This document shows positions 36,975-45,418 of a DNA stretch of 64,000 nucleotides, piece after piece. Origin of the DNA: Actinomycetota bacterium (lineage in GTDB: Bacteria > Actinomycetota > Actinomycetes > Streptosporangiales > Streptosporangiaceae); the NCBI GenBank assembly GCA_019240215.1, contig JAFAYQ010000058.1, positions 1-64,000 of the forward strand, in the 5' to 3' direction. A model generated the notes under the pieces. It did no database searches. It saw nothing but the letters and a program-made list of their open reading frames with translations, and was not told the origin of the DNA. Position numbers and translations under genes: made by a program. How positions within the stretch are numbered: position 1 is the stretch's first letter; every line of letters begins with the position of its first letter.

Positions 36975-38589
36975 TCCGTTCGAGCCGCTGCTTGACCGTG
37001 TTCACGTGGACGTGCAGCGGCTGGGCGGCCGCCACGCTGCTCGACCCGCAGTCCAGGAACGTCAGCAGCGTGTGCTCGAGGTCGCTCGACCGGCGGGCGT
37101 CGTAGTCGACCAGGGCGCCGATCGACCCGTCGATGAACCGCTGCGGGTCGCCGCCCCGGCCGAGCACCAGCCCGATGAAACCGAGGCTGCTCATGGAGAC
37201 GGCCCCGTCCGGCCGGTCCAGGCTCTGCATGGCCTGCAGGCACTTCAGCGCCTCCTGCTGGGCGGTGCCCCAGTCGCCGACCCGGCCGACCGGGCCAGCC
37301 CCGGCCACCAGCGTCGGATGGTTCGACCGGGCCGCCACGCAGTCGTGGATCTCCCGGGCCGCCTGCTCGGCGTCTTTCCCGGGAACGACCGCGACCACCG
37401 TGCTGTGGTAGGCGGCCGCCATGCCGCCGAGGGGGTGGACGGCCGCGTGGGTGATCTCGGCCAGCCGTTTCCTCGGCAGGTCGGACGCTACGCAGGCCAC
37501 GCAGACCGGGCCCCGCATGTCCAGGCCAAGCGACGCGGCCCGGCGCGGGAGGTGCAGGTCGTCCACGCCGAGGTCGAAGACGTCGCTGAAGAACTCCATC
37601 CGGCCCAGCTCGCTCACGTCGTTGACGTAGACGTCGTGGGTGATGAGCACGGTGGCCACCGCCGACACCCGGTAGAGGATCCGTTCGTCGAGCGCCTCGA
37701 TGGGCTGGGCGGCGACCACGATCAGCACCGCCTGGGGCCGGTCGGTGGCGCGCACCGGCACCAGCGCGACGGCCCCGTCGACCTGCGGCATCGTGTGCTC
37801 GCGGGCGTACGCCACGGCCTGGCCGAGCAGGGCCGCCCCGGGCATCGAGGCCCGGCGGCCCGCCATCGCCAGCTGGCGCTGGTCGAGATCGAAGACCGCT
37901 ACGCAGCCGCCGAAGAACGCGACCACCGCCAGGGTGAGGCCGTCCAGGGTGAGGTCGTCCATCGCGACCTCCAGCAGCTGCTCGTCGGCCTCGTGGAACC
38001 GCCGCAGCTCGGCGTACTCCCGGGAAACCTGGTCGAACGCGGTCTGCACCGCGGCCGCGTCGGCGGCGACCGCGGCCGCCCGCGTGTGCGCCTTGAGCAG
38101 CGGGACCGCGTGGGCCGCGAGCCGGTTGAGGACGTCGATCTCGTCGGGATCGATCTGGTGCGGGCGCCGCCAGGCGACGCTCAGCGCGGCCAGGACCTCG
38201 CTCCCGGACCGGAGCGGCACGCCGGTCGACGCCACGATCTGCTCGGCCGAGATGATCGGGTCGGACGCCCACAGGTTCGCGATCGCGGTGTCCTCGAGGT
38301 CGCCCGGTGCGCTGGCCGGCATCCCGGTGAGGAAGATCTGGCCGGGCGGTGACTCGCCGACCGGGACCCGGACGTCCGTGCTCAGGCTGGAGATCGCCCC
38401 GGTCACGGCGACGACCCGGGTGGCCGACAGCTCCGGGTCGAGCAGGTGCAGGGCGGCCGAGTCGGCCCCGGTCAGGCTGCGGGCGCGATCCACCAGCGCG
38501 TCGAACAGGCTGGGCAGGTCCTCCTGCAGGCTAAGCTGGAGCACCGCGTCCAGCAGCTCTTCCGCCTGGGGCATATCTCGGGCAGCCAT
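36883..38589 (-). CDS. GAF-PucR/CdaR-type transcriptional regulator
   Basis: 568 residues from ATG 38589, with GGGAGGGG just upstream. GAF domain in about the first 170 residues (LVDRARSLTGADSAALHLLD to LNRLAAHAVPLLKAH), a middle GGDEF-like/CdaR region, and a C-terminal PucR HTH_30: LEHTLLTFLDCGSSSVAAAQ, HVHVNTVKQRLERISAILG. It is divergent from the FAD hydroxylase gene with an inverted repeat between, so control of the hydroxylase-esterase operon is likely. The very C-terminus overlaps the converging hydrolase gene. Confidence 0.88.
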   Translation of the reverse strand: MAARDMPQAEELLDAVLQLSLQEDLPSLFDALVDRARSLTGADSAALHLLDPELSATRVVAVTGAISSLSTDVRVPVGESPPGQIFLTGMPASAPGDLEDTAIANLWASDPIISAEQIVASTGVPLRSGSEVLAALSVAWRRPHQIDPDEIDVLNRLAAHAVPLLKAHTRAAAVAADAAAVQTAFDQVSREYAELRRFHEADEQLLEVAMDDLTLDGLTLAVVAFFGGCVAVFDLDQRQLAMAGRRASMPGAALLGQAVAYAREHTMPQVDGAVALVPVRATDRPQAVLIVVAAQPIEALDERILYRVSAVATVLITHDVYVNDVSELGRMEFFSDVFDLGVDDLHLPRRAASLGLDMRGPVCVACVASDLPRKRLAEITHAAVHPLGGMAAAYHSTVVAVVPGKDAEQAAREIHDCVAARSNHPTLVAGAGPVGRVGDWGTAQQEALKCLQAMQSLDRPDGAVSMSSLGFIGLVLGRGGDPQRFIDGSIGALVDYDARRSSDLEHTLLTFLDCGSSSVAAAQPLHVHVNTVKQRLERISAILGPDWREPQRLLEIHLALRLRRVLDR

Positions 38590-38622
38590 ACCCCTCCCAA
38601 AGAAATGGCCCTCCCATACATA

Positions 38623-38636
38623 GTGACACAGGTCAC
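38623..38636. promoter_or_regulatory. Inverted repeat between PucR-type regulator and hydroxylase operon
   Basis: GTGAC-ACAG-GTCAC, 5-base arms with 4-base centre, in the 86-base divergent gap. The gap is also relatively AT-rich (CATACATAGTG), as expected for promoters. Candidate operator for the adjacent regulator. Confidence 0.45.
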
Positions 38637-38675
38637 CAGGTGGCAAATTCTCCCTGACCGAGGAGAGTGGCAGCC

Positions 38676-40271
38676 ATGAGCGATGGACCGGGCCCGCAGC
38701 CGCAGCGAGCGGGCGACATCGAGGTCGACGTCCTGGTGGCCGGCTACGGGCCGGCCGGTGAGGTGCTGGCGGGCGCGATCGCCCGGGCCGGGCACCGGGT
38801 CGCGGCCGTCGACCGCTGGCCCGCTCCGTACGGGCTGCCGCGCCTGGTCGGCTTCGACAGCGAGGCGGTTCGCATCGTCCAGTCGGTCGCCAGCGTCGAC
38901 GAGGCGCTGCAGGACTCGATCGTGTTCGAAAACGTCAAGTGGTACGGCGCCGACGGCGAACTCAACATGACGATCGACATGACCGCGCGCGGCTCCGGCT
39001 TCGCGGGCAACTACAGCGTCTACCAGCCCGACATCGAGGCCGCGATCGAGCGCCGCACCGCCACCTACCCGAACGCGATCGTGCTGCGGGGCACCAGCCT
39101 GGTGGGCTTCACGCAGGACGACGCTTGTGTGACCGCGACGGTCGGGGGGTGGCGCAACTCCAAGGACGGCGTCGATCCGGCCACCCACCGCACGATCACC
39201 GCGAAATACCTGGTGGCCTGCGACGGCGCCCGCAGCACGGTCCGCACCCAGCTCGACGTCGAGCTGGAGGACTTCGGCGTCAACGAGCGCTGGCTCAACT
39301 TCGACACGCTGGTCAAGCGCCCCCTGCCGGCCGGGATGGCCGGCATCCAGTTCCACATGCGGCCCGAGCGGCCGTCCGTGTCCATGCCGATCGGGACCAA
39401 GCGCCACCGGTTCGAGATCCGCCTCCTGCCCGACGAGACCGAGGAGGAGATGGTCCGGCCGGAGGTCGCCTGGAACTGGCTCAAGGACCACGCCGGCCTC
39501 GGTCCCGACGATGTCGAGATCATCCGGGATCTGGTCTACCCGTTCCCGACCCGGATCGCGAAGCAGTGGCGGGCCGGCCGGGTCTTCCTGGCCGGCGACG
39601 CGGCCCACACCATGCCGCCCTACACCGGCATGGGCGCCTGCGCGGCCATGCGCGACGCCAAGAACCTGGCCTGGAAGCTCGACCTGGTCCTGCGCGGGCT
39701 GGCCGGCGACGCGCTGCTCGACACCTACCAGCCCGAGCGCGAGCAGCAGTACCGGCCGCTGGTGCAGGTCTCGGTCATGCTCTGCCAGGCGGTGAACCTC
39801 AGCGATCCCGAGGCGGCCAAGGCGCGCGACGCCGCCATGCGTTCGCGGCCGTCGCCGCCCGCCTTCTTCCCGGGGCCCAAGACCGGCTACCTGCACCACG
39901 AGGCCGACGGCTCGGTCGCTGCCCCCGTCGGCGACGCCAGCCCGCAGGGGGTGGTCCGGCGCGGCGCCCAGACCGGCCGCTTCGACGACGTGGCCGGGGG
40001 CGGCGGCTTCTCGCTGGTCGCCGACTTCGACCCGGCCGCCGCGCTGAGCGCCGAACAGCTGGCCCGGCTGCAGACGGTCGGCATCGCGATCGGCAGCCTG
40101 GACCCGTCATCCCCGTTCCACGTCGAGGACGTCGACGGGACCTACCGGACGTTCTTTGGCGCCCAGCAGGTCAAGGCGTTCATCGCCCGGCCCGACTTCC
40201 TCCTGTTCGGACTGGCCGCGAACGAGGACGAGCTCCGCGGCCTCGTCGACGAAGTGCTGAGCGGCCTGTGA
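38676..40271 (+). CDS. FAD-dependent aromatic hydroxylase (MhpA-like)
   Basis: 531 residues from ATG 38676, with GAGGAGA nine bases upstream. Class A flavoprotein monooxygenase: FAD dinucleotide fold VLVAGYGPAGEVLAGAI, the DG motif VACDGARSTVR, and the GD motif VFLAGDAAHTMPPYTGMG. The overall pattern resembles 3-(3-hydroxyphenyl)propionate/resorcinol-type hydroxylases, which insert oxygen into phenolic rings using NAD(P)H. The C-terminal domain is the thioredoxin-like fold of this group. It is followed by a carboxylesterase gene, probably in the same operon. Confidence 0.88.
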   Translation: MSDGPGPQPQRAGDIEVDVLVAGYGPAGEVLAGAIARAGHRVAAVDRWPAPYGLPRLVGFDSEAVRIVQSVASVDEALQDSIVFENVKWYGADGELNMTIDMTARGSGFAGNYSVYQPDIEAAIERRTATYPNAIVLRGTSLVGFTQDDACVTATVGGWRNSKDGVDPATHRTITAKYLVACDGARSTVRTQLDVELEDFGVNERWLNFDTLVKRPLPAGMAGIQFHMRPERPSVSMPIGTKRHRFEIRLLPDETEEEMVRPEVAWNWLKDHAGLGPDDVEIIRDLVYPFPTRIAKQWRAGRVFLAGDAAHTMPPYTGMGACAAMRDAKNLAWKLDLVLRGLAGDALLDTYQPEREQQYRPLVQVSVMLCQAVNLSDPEAAKARDAAMRSRPSPPAFFPGPKTGYLHHEADGSVAAPVGDASPQGVVRRGAQTGRFDDVAGGGGFSLVADFDPAAALSAEQLARLQTVGIAIGSLDPSSPFHVEDVDGTYRTFFGAQQVKAFIARPDFLLFGLAANEDELRGLVDEVLSGL

Positions 40272-40279
40272 GCGAGGTA

Positions 40280-40303
40280 ATGAAACCGATGGATAAAACG
40301 TGA
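40280..40303 (+). CDS. Seven-codon leader mini-ORF coupling into the esterase gene
   Basis: ATG 40280 follows GCGAGGTA and encodes MKPMDKT. Its TGA (40301-40303) overlaps the GTG start of the esterase at 40300. The esterase GTG itself lacks a Shine-Dalgarno, so translation may depend on ribosomes finishing this mini-cistron. Supported only by layout. Confidence 0.35.
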   Translation: MKPMDKT

Positions 40304-41799
40304 CCGATCCGATCGTCACCACCACCGCCGGCGACGTCCGGGGCACCTGGCAGGACGGCGGCGCGGTCTTCCTCGGCATCCCCTACGCGGCCGCCCCGGT
40401 CGGCGACCTCCGGTTTGCCGCCCCGCAGCCGCCGGCGCGGTGGCGCGGGGTCCGCGACGCCACCCGGCCCGGCCCCACCCCCCAGCGGCGGCTGCTGGGG
40501 CTGGAGCCGAGTTTCCCCGAGCCCTGCGTCCCCGGCGACGAGACGCTGAACGTCAACGTCTTCACCCCGGCCCCGGGCGAGCCCGGCCGCCGGCTGCCGG
40601 TCATGGTCTGGATCCACGGCGGCGCCTTCGCGGCTGGCTCGCCGGTCAGCCCCTGGTACGACGGCCGCTCGTTCAGCCGGGACGGTGTCGTCGTCGTCAC
40701 CGTCTCCTACCGGCTCGGCTTCCACGGGTTCGGCTGGATTGAGGATGCGCCCCTGAACCGGGGGACCCGGGACCAGCTGGCCGCGCTCGAGTGGGTGCGC
40801 GGCAACGTGGCCGCCTTCGGTGGCGATCCCGCCGCCGTCACCATCGCCGGGCAGTCAGCCGGCGGGACCTCGGTCATGACGCTGTTCACCGCCCCGCGCG
40901 CGCAGCCGCTGTTCCGGGCCGGGATCTGCATGTCCGGCGCGGACCGGGTGCAGACCATGGCGGAGGCCGAGCGGACCGGGCGGGCGCTGGCCGCCAGCGC
41001 CGGCGTGAAACCGACGGTGGCAGGCTGGTCGGCCCTGACCGAAGACCAGGCCCTCGACGCCCAGGACGCCTTCCGGGTCCCGCCGCCCGATCGGATCGAC
41101 CCGGTCGCCTTCGTCCGCCACGTGCTGACGCCGGCCGGGGACCAGGGCATGCCGTTCGGCCCGGTCGTGGACGGTGACCTGCTGCCGCAACCGGTCAGCG
41201 ACGCGCTCGCCAGCGGCGTAGCCGCCGGCAAGCCCCTGCTCATCGGGGTCACCGCCCACGAGTTCACGTTGTGGATGCTGCCCGCCGAAGAGCAACTGCG
41301 CGGGGTTGACGTCGTCGCGGCGATGGCCGAGGCCGGGCTGCCCCGCGAACTGGCCGCCGACTACGTGGCCAGCCATCCCGAGCTGCCCAGCGCGGCGGCG
41401 CTGCTCGGCCAGCTGATCGGCGTCCAGACGTTCCGCCAGCCGATGGCGCGCTGGGCCGACCTGCGTGCCAAGACCAGCCCCGACCTCACCTGGCTGTACG
41501 ACTTCCGGTGGCCGTCGCCGTTCTACGGTGACCTGGCCGTCCACTGCGTCGAGCTGCCGTTCGCCTGGGATCTGCTCGACGCCGACGGGGTCGCGCGCAC
41601 CCACGGACCGAATCCGCCCCCGGAGCTGGCCGCGATCACCCACGCCGCCTGGGTCGCGTTCGTGACCGGCGGCGACCCCGGCTGGCGGCCGGGGTCGCAG
41701 GGCGTGGCCATGGTCTTCGGCCCGGCCGGCGGCGAGCAGCCCGTGCTGGACATCGAGCGCCGCCTGGCCAGCGCCGCCGCCGAAGCCTGGCCGGACTGA
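40300..41799 (+). CDS. Type-B carboxylesterase
   Basis: 499 residues. FLGIPYAAAPVGDLRFAAPQ at the N-terminus, oxyanion WIHGGAFAAGS, nucleophile loop TIAGQSAGGTSVM with Ser near residue 187, acidic residue in GVTAHEFTLWM, and catalytic His in VHCVELPFAW. No signal peptide, so it is cytoplasmic. Start GTG 40300; the better ribosome-binding site belongs to the preceding mini-ORF. Likely hydrolyses an ester precursor or product of the hydroxylase substrate. Confidence 0.89.
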   Translation: MTDPIVTTTAGDVRGTWQDGGAVFLGIPYAAAPVGDLRFAAPQPPARWRGVRDATRPGPTPQRRLLGLEPSFPEPCVPGDETLNVNVFTPAPGEPGRRLPVMVWIHGGAFAAGSPVSPWYDGRSFSRDGVVVVTVSYRLGFHGFGWIEDAPLNRGTRDQLAALEWVRGNVAAFGGDPAAVTIAGQSAGGTSVMTLFTAPRAQPLFRAGICMSGADRVQTMAEAERTGRALAASAGVKPTVAGWSALTEDQALDAQDAFRVPPPDRIDPVAFVRHVLTPAGDQGMPFGPVVDGDLLPQPVSDALASGVAAGKPLLIGVTAHEFTLWMLPAEEQLRGVDVVAAMAEAGLPRELAADYVASHPELPSAAALLGQLIGVQTFRQPMARWADLRAKTSPDLTWLYDFRWPSPFYGDLAVHCVELPFAWDLLDADGVARTHGPNPPPELAAITHAAWVAFVTGGDPGWRPGSQGVAMVFGPAGGEQPVLDIERRLASAAAEAWPD

Positions 41800-41814
41800 C
41801 GACGGCGCCAGCGT

Positions 41815-43980
41815 TCACGATGGGCCGGAGCCATGTGCCGCTTCCATGGTCCAGCGGGCGAGCAGGCGCCGGGTGATCAGGGTGTCCGGGTGCTCGGGGC
41901 CGAGGATACGGACGCGTACGGGCAGCAATTCGGTGAGCAGGTCCCGGGCGCCAGCCGCGTCCCCTGCCCGTCCAGTCCAGTCGGCGAGATTGGCCCGGCC
42001 CATCAACGTCTCCGGGTGGTCAGGACCGAGCCTGCGGACGAGTACGGGCAGCAGTTCGGCGTACAGGTCCCGGGCCGCGGGCGGGTCTCCGGCTTCCCCG
42101 GTCCGGCTGGCCAGCTGGCGCCGGATGATCAGGGTGTCTGGGTGTTCTGAGCCAAGGACGCGGACCGCCACCGGCAGGAGCGCAGCGTACTGGTCACGAG
42201 CCGCGGCCTGGTTCCCGGCTTCCCCGGTCCAGCTGGCCAGCAGGTGCCGGGTGATCAGGGTGTCCGGGTGCTCGGGGCCGAGGATACGGACGCGTACGGG
42301 CAGCAGTTCGGTGAGCAGGTCCCGGGCGCCAGCCGCGTCCCCCGCCTCCCCGGTCCAGGCGGCAAGCCCATCCCGGGTAGCCAGGGTGTCTGGATGCTCC
42401 GGGCCGAGGACGCGGGTGAACACGGGGAGCAAGGCCGCATATTGGTCCCGGGCGGCGGCCGGGTCTCCAGCCTCTCCGGTCCAGAGCGCGGCATCCCGGC
42501 GGGCGGTCAGGGCATCCAGGTGCTCAGGGCCCAGTACCCGCTCCAGGACCGGCAGCAGCTCGGCGTACTGGTCACGGGCCCCGGCCGCATCACCGGCCTC
42601 GCCCGTCCAGCGGGCGAGATTATCGCGGGTGGCCAGGGTGTCCGGGTGCTCAGCCCCGTGGGCTTCGTCCTGGCCGTAGGCGTCGGCGATCCGCTGGAAC
42701 AGGTCCCGGGCAACCGGGTAACTGCCGCTATGGCCGAGGTACTGCCCGAGCCGCGACATGCCGCTCGTAGTCAGGCCGAGAACGGCGCGCGCGTGCGGCA
42801 GCAACTTCGCGCATACCGGCCAGGCCCCGGGCAGTTCCGGATCGGTGGGCACCGCGGCCTCGATCAGAGCCGCGGCGGCCTGCTCGAACGGAGCCGACAC
42901 CTCCGAGGGCAGCTGGGCGAGGATGATGGCCTGGACCAGCCGGTGGACCAGGATCAGGCCGTCTCCGGCGGGGGTGGCCAGGGAGTAGCGGCGCAGAGCG
43001 GCGACCGCGTCCCCCGCCGCGACCGGATCTCCCAGCAACGGCCCAACCGTGGCTGCTGCCGCCGAGCCAAGCTCATCCGTGACCTGCGCAGCCGAGAGCA
43101 GCAGGGTCAGCGGTATCGGCTCGGCGGCCAAGCACGCCAGCAGCCGCAGAAGCCCCGCCGCAGCTGGGGCTTCGTCTCTCAGCCGGGAGGACGCCAGCCC
43201 CAGGGTGGCCGCCACATCCGCCGGATGCCCGGCGACCTCGCCCCGGGCCAGCAGGTCCGCCCGGCGAGCCTGGAACAGCGACAGGTACCCAGCCAGGGTG
43301 GACCCGGTGGCCTGAATGTAGGCGGCCGCCTGCTCCAGCGCCAGCGGCAGCCCGTCCAGTTCCCCCGCGAGATCCGTCGCGGCCTGCTCGTCCGGGTCGC
43401 CGGTCCGGCCCACCAAAAAGGCCGCCGCAACCGCGGTGCCCAGCGGCGGAACCTCCACCGCCTGGCCGCGTGGCCACATCGCGCTCTGGCTGGTGATCAG
43501 CACCCGGCCCCTCCCGGCGGGCGGCAGAAACCGTCGCACCGCCTCCTGGCCATCGGCGTTGTCGAATACCAGCAGCCACCTTCCCGCGAAGGCGGCCAGC
43601 ACCGCATGCACCGACGCCACCGGATCCCGGACATCCACCCTCCCCCGGACCCCGAGCTGAGCCGCCAGCCGGGCAAACTCCGCCAGCAGCACCTCGGGGT
43701 CCTCGGCCGGGAACTGCCAGGCAAGCCCAGTCCCGTCCAGATGCCGATGTGCGTATTCGACGGCCACACTCGTCTTGCCCGCACCCCCCAGCCCATGGAG
43801 CGTCACCACCCGCGGCCCCGTGGAAGGCCCGGCCGTCAGCCGCTCATCCAGGCTGGCCAGCAATTCTTCGCGGCCGGCCAGCATCGGGGGCCGGGGAGCC
43901 AGCGACACCAGCAGCTGAGCAGCTCGTTCCCGCGGTGCCTCAACGTAGGTCCCAATCGCGAGGCCCCCGACCGAGGCCAC
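41815..43980 (-). CDS. STAND-type NB-ARC NTPase with C-terminal tetratricopeptide array
   Basis: 721 residues. P-loop LHGLGGAGKTSVAVEYAHRH near residue 63, Walker B RWLLVFDNAD near 135, sensor RVLITSQSAMW, and GLPLALEQAAAYIQ, giving an NB-ARC ATPase core (about 30-300). After a helical region come six full and one partial 42-residue TPR units from about residue 445, each like GPEHPDTLATR-x-LA-WTGEAGD-AARDQYAELLPV. Start GTG 43980. It follows a 143-residue partner gene by 38 bases. STAND proteins act as signal-triggered switches; roles range from regulation to anti-phage defence. Confidence 0.85.
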   Translation of the reverse strand: MASVGGLAIGTYVEAPRERAAQLLVSLAPRPPMLAGREELLASLDERLTAGPSTGPRVVTLHGLGGAGKTSVAVEYAHRHLDGTGLAWQFPAEDPEVLLAEFARLAAQLGVRGRVDVRDPVASVHAVLAAFAGRWLLVFDNADGQEAVRRFLPPAGRGRVLITSQSAMWPRGQAVEVPPLGTAVAAAFLVGRTGDPDEQAATDLAGELDGLPLALEQAAAYIQATGSTLAGYLSLFQARRADLLARGEVAGHPADVAATLGLASSRLRDEAPAAAGLLRLLACLAAEPIPLTLLLSAAQVTDELGSAAAATVGPLLGDPVAAGDAVAALRRYSLATPAGDGLILVHRLVQAIILAQLPSEVSAPFEQAAAALIEAAVPTDPELPGAWPVCAKLLPHARAVLGLTTSGMSRLGQYLGHSGSYPVARDLFQRIADAYGQDEAHGAEHPDTLATRDNLARWTGEAGDAAGARDQYAELLPVLERVLGPEHLDALTARRDAALWTGEAGDPAAARDQYAALLPVFTRVLGPEHPDTLATRDGLAAWTGEAGDAAGARDLLTELLPVRVRILGPEHPDTLITRHLLASWTGEAGNQAAARDQYAALLPVAVRVLGSEHPDTLIIRRQLASRTGEAGDPPAARDLYAELLPVLVRRLGPDHPETLMGRANLADWTGRAGDAAGARDLLTELLPVRVRILGPEHPDTLITRRLLARWTMEAAHGSGPS
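41865..42346. repeat. In-phase duplication inside the TPR array
   Basis: The blocks at about 41865-41968 and 42243-42346 are nearly identical (I count two or three differences in about 100 bases) and lie exactly 378 bases apart, which is three TPR units of 126 bases. Other units are clearly more diverged, so this looks like a recent duplication or gene conversion within the array. Confidence 0.8.
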
Positions 43981-44018
43981 AGCTCCCGGCCCGAACTGGC
44001 CGGCGATCCCGGATCCGG

Positions 44019-44450
44019 TTAGCTGGACACCTGATCCGGCCTGGTAGGGCCCAGGTGGACGTCACCGTGGATCACGTTCGCGGCCACGCTCCCGCCCTGC
44101 GCTCGGGCGGTTACATCCCCGGCCGCCGCGACACTGTGATCGTTGGCCGTCACCGCTGGCCTGATCTCCTTGACCAGCGCGGCCAGTTCCGCCTCCGCGT
44201 CTGGACGATCGGCTAGCAGGTCTGCGAACCGGGTCGCCCACTGCGTGGCCAATTCCGCCCGCAATGTGCCCGGATTGTCTGGCGCCGCCATGAGCTGGCC
44301 TCTGGTCATATCCAGCCGCCGTTCGATGGCCGCGTCGGGCTGGCCGCGGCCGAACAGCCGGGCCACCTGGTGGCGAACTCCCTCCCACCCATCGGTGACC
44401 ATGGCCTGCACCAGTGCCGCGGCCGCCGTGGCGGCCAGAGATACGACCAT
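44019..44450 (-). CDS. Small partner protein of the STAND ATPase
   Basis: 143 residues. A hydrophobic/Ala-rich N-terminus (VVSLAATAAAALVQAMVTDG) leads into a helical segment (GVRHQVARLFGRGQPDAAIE, then LDMTRGQLMAAP). The C-terminal part (DVTARAQGGSVAANVIHGDV) is beta-rich and repetitive. Similar small genes commonly precede NB-ARC/TPR genes in streptomycete relatives, from my recollection. Function unknown; it may be a regulatory or effector partner. ATG 44450 has AAGGGAT upstream. Confidence 0.65.
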   Translation of the reverse strand: MVVSLAATAAAALVQAMVTDGWEGVRHQVARLFGRGQPDAAIERRLDMTRGQLMAAPDNPGTLRAELATQWATRFADLLADRPDAEAELAALVKEIRPAVTANDHSVAAAGDVTARAQGGSVAANVIHGDVHLGPTRPDQVSS

Positions 44451-44476
44451 TCCCCGATCCCTTCGGCGTCGTCACG

Positions 44477-45418
44477 CTAGGTGTAGGGCGAATTAAGCAT
44501 GCCATTTAGTGCACAAGTGTGCACGGGGCTTGCCGGTCCCCGCCGTCGTAACGGAGCCGGGCGGTCCAGCACCAGCCAGCCGCCGTGGTGCTCGTGGACC
44601 TGGTGGTCCCAGCCCGAGCCGGCCCCGAGCTTGTCCAGCTGGCGTCGGTCGACGGTGCGGACGTGCCCGAACAGCGGGGCCGGGGTGGCTTCGTAGGGCA
44701 CCGCGATCACCACCCGCCGCCGCGCGATCCGCACCGCCTCGCCGACCAGGGTGGCGGCGGCCGCCTCGTCGGCGTGCTCGAGCACGTGCAGCAGGGTCAC
44801 CGCGTCGGCCGCGACGGAGGCGAGCCGGCTGGACCGGGCGTCGCCGGTGACGACGTCGAGGGGTAGGCCCAGCCGGCCCGCCATCCACCCCAGCAGCCCG
44901 GTCACCCCCGGGACGGCATCGCACGCGGTGACCGCGGCGCCGCGGGCGGCCAGGTGCAGGGCCAGGAACCCGAACCCGCAGCCGAGATCGGCCACCGAGG
45001 CCGCGGACGGGAACGGCAGCAGCTCCAGGGCGTGCCGGTAGACCTCGCTGTAGCCGCGCTGGCCCGCCGGACGGTCCAGCCGGGCCAGGCTGGCCCGGTA
45101 GAAGCCCTCCCAGGCGGCGCCGGCGTCCGGGTGCGAGGTCAGCACGATGCCGGTGAACGCCCGCCCGAACGTCTCGTGGTCCCTGGTCAGCGGTCCGAGC
45201 GCGGCCGCCAGCGGCTCGGCGATCTCGTCGTCCAGCTCACCGGCCCGCCAGCCGTGCCGGACCCAGAGCCGCCCGTCCGGCCGACGGCCAACGCTGACCC
45301 CGGGGGCCACGCCCGGCCTGGCCGACACCACCACCAGGTCATCCTCATAGCGGCCGTCCGGCCGCGACCGCAGCACGTCCACCGGCTCCGCGGCCCGCCT
45401 CGGCTCCGCCGCGCTCAC
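44477..45418 (-). CDS. mftM: SAM-dependent methyltransferase, MftM-like
   Basis: 313 residues from GTG 45418, overlapping the VWA gene stop (GTGA). SAM motif I VADLGCGFGFLALHLAARGA, then TLLHVLEHADEA. Landmarks FGRAFTGIVLTSHPDAGAAW and GHVRTVDRRQL, VHEHHGGWLVLDR match, from memory, the mycofactocin oligosaccharide methyltransferase MftM of mycobacteria (Rv3030-like). That enzyme methylates the glucan chain attached to mycofactocin. Position as last gene of the methanol-dehydrogenase-type operon supports the assignment. The final 25 residues are an unusual extension. A frame from 45568 is rejected because it lies over the VWA gene. Confidence 0.7.
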   Translation of the reverse strand: MSAAEPRRAAEPVDVLRSRPDGRYEDDLVVVSARPGVAPGVSVGRRPDGRLWVRHGWRAGELDDEIAEPLAAALGPLTRDHETFGRAFTGIVLTSHPDAGAAWEGFYRASLARLDRPAGQRGYSEVYRHALELLPFPSAASVADLGCGFGFLALHLAARGAAVTACDAVPGVTGLLGWMAGRLGLPLDVVTGDARSSRLASVAADAVTLLHVLEHADEAAAATLVGEAVRIARRRVVIAVPYEATPAPLFGHVRTVDRRQLDKLGAGSGWDHQVHEHHGGWLVLDRPAPLRRRGPASPVHTCALNGMLNSPYT

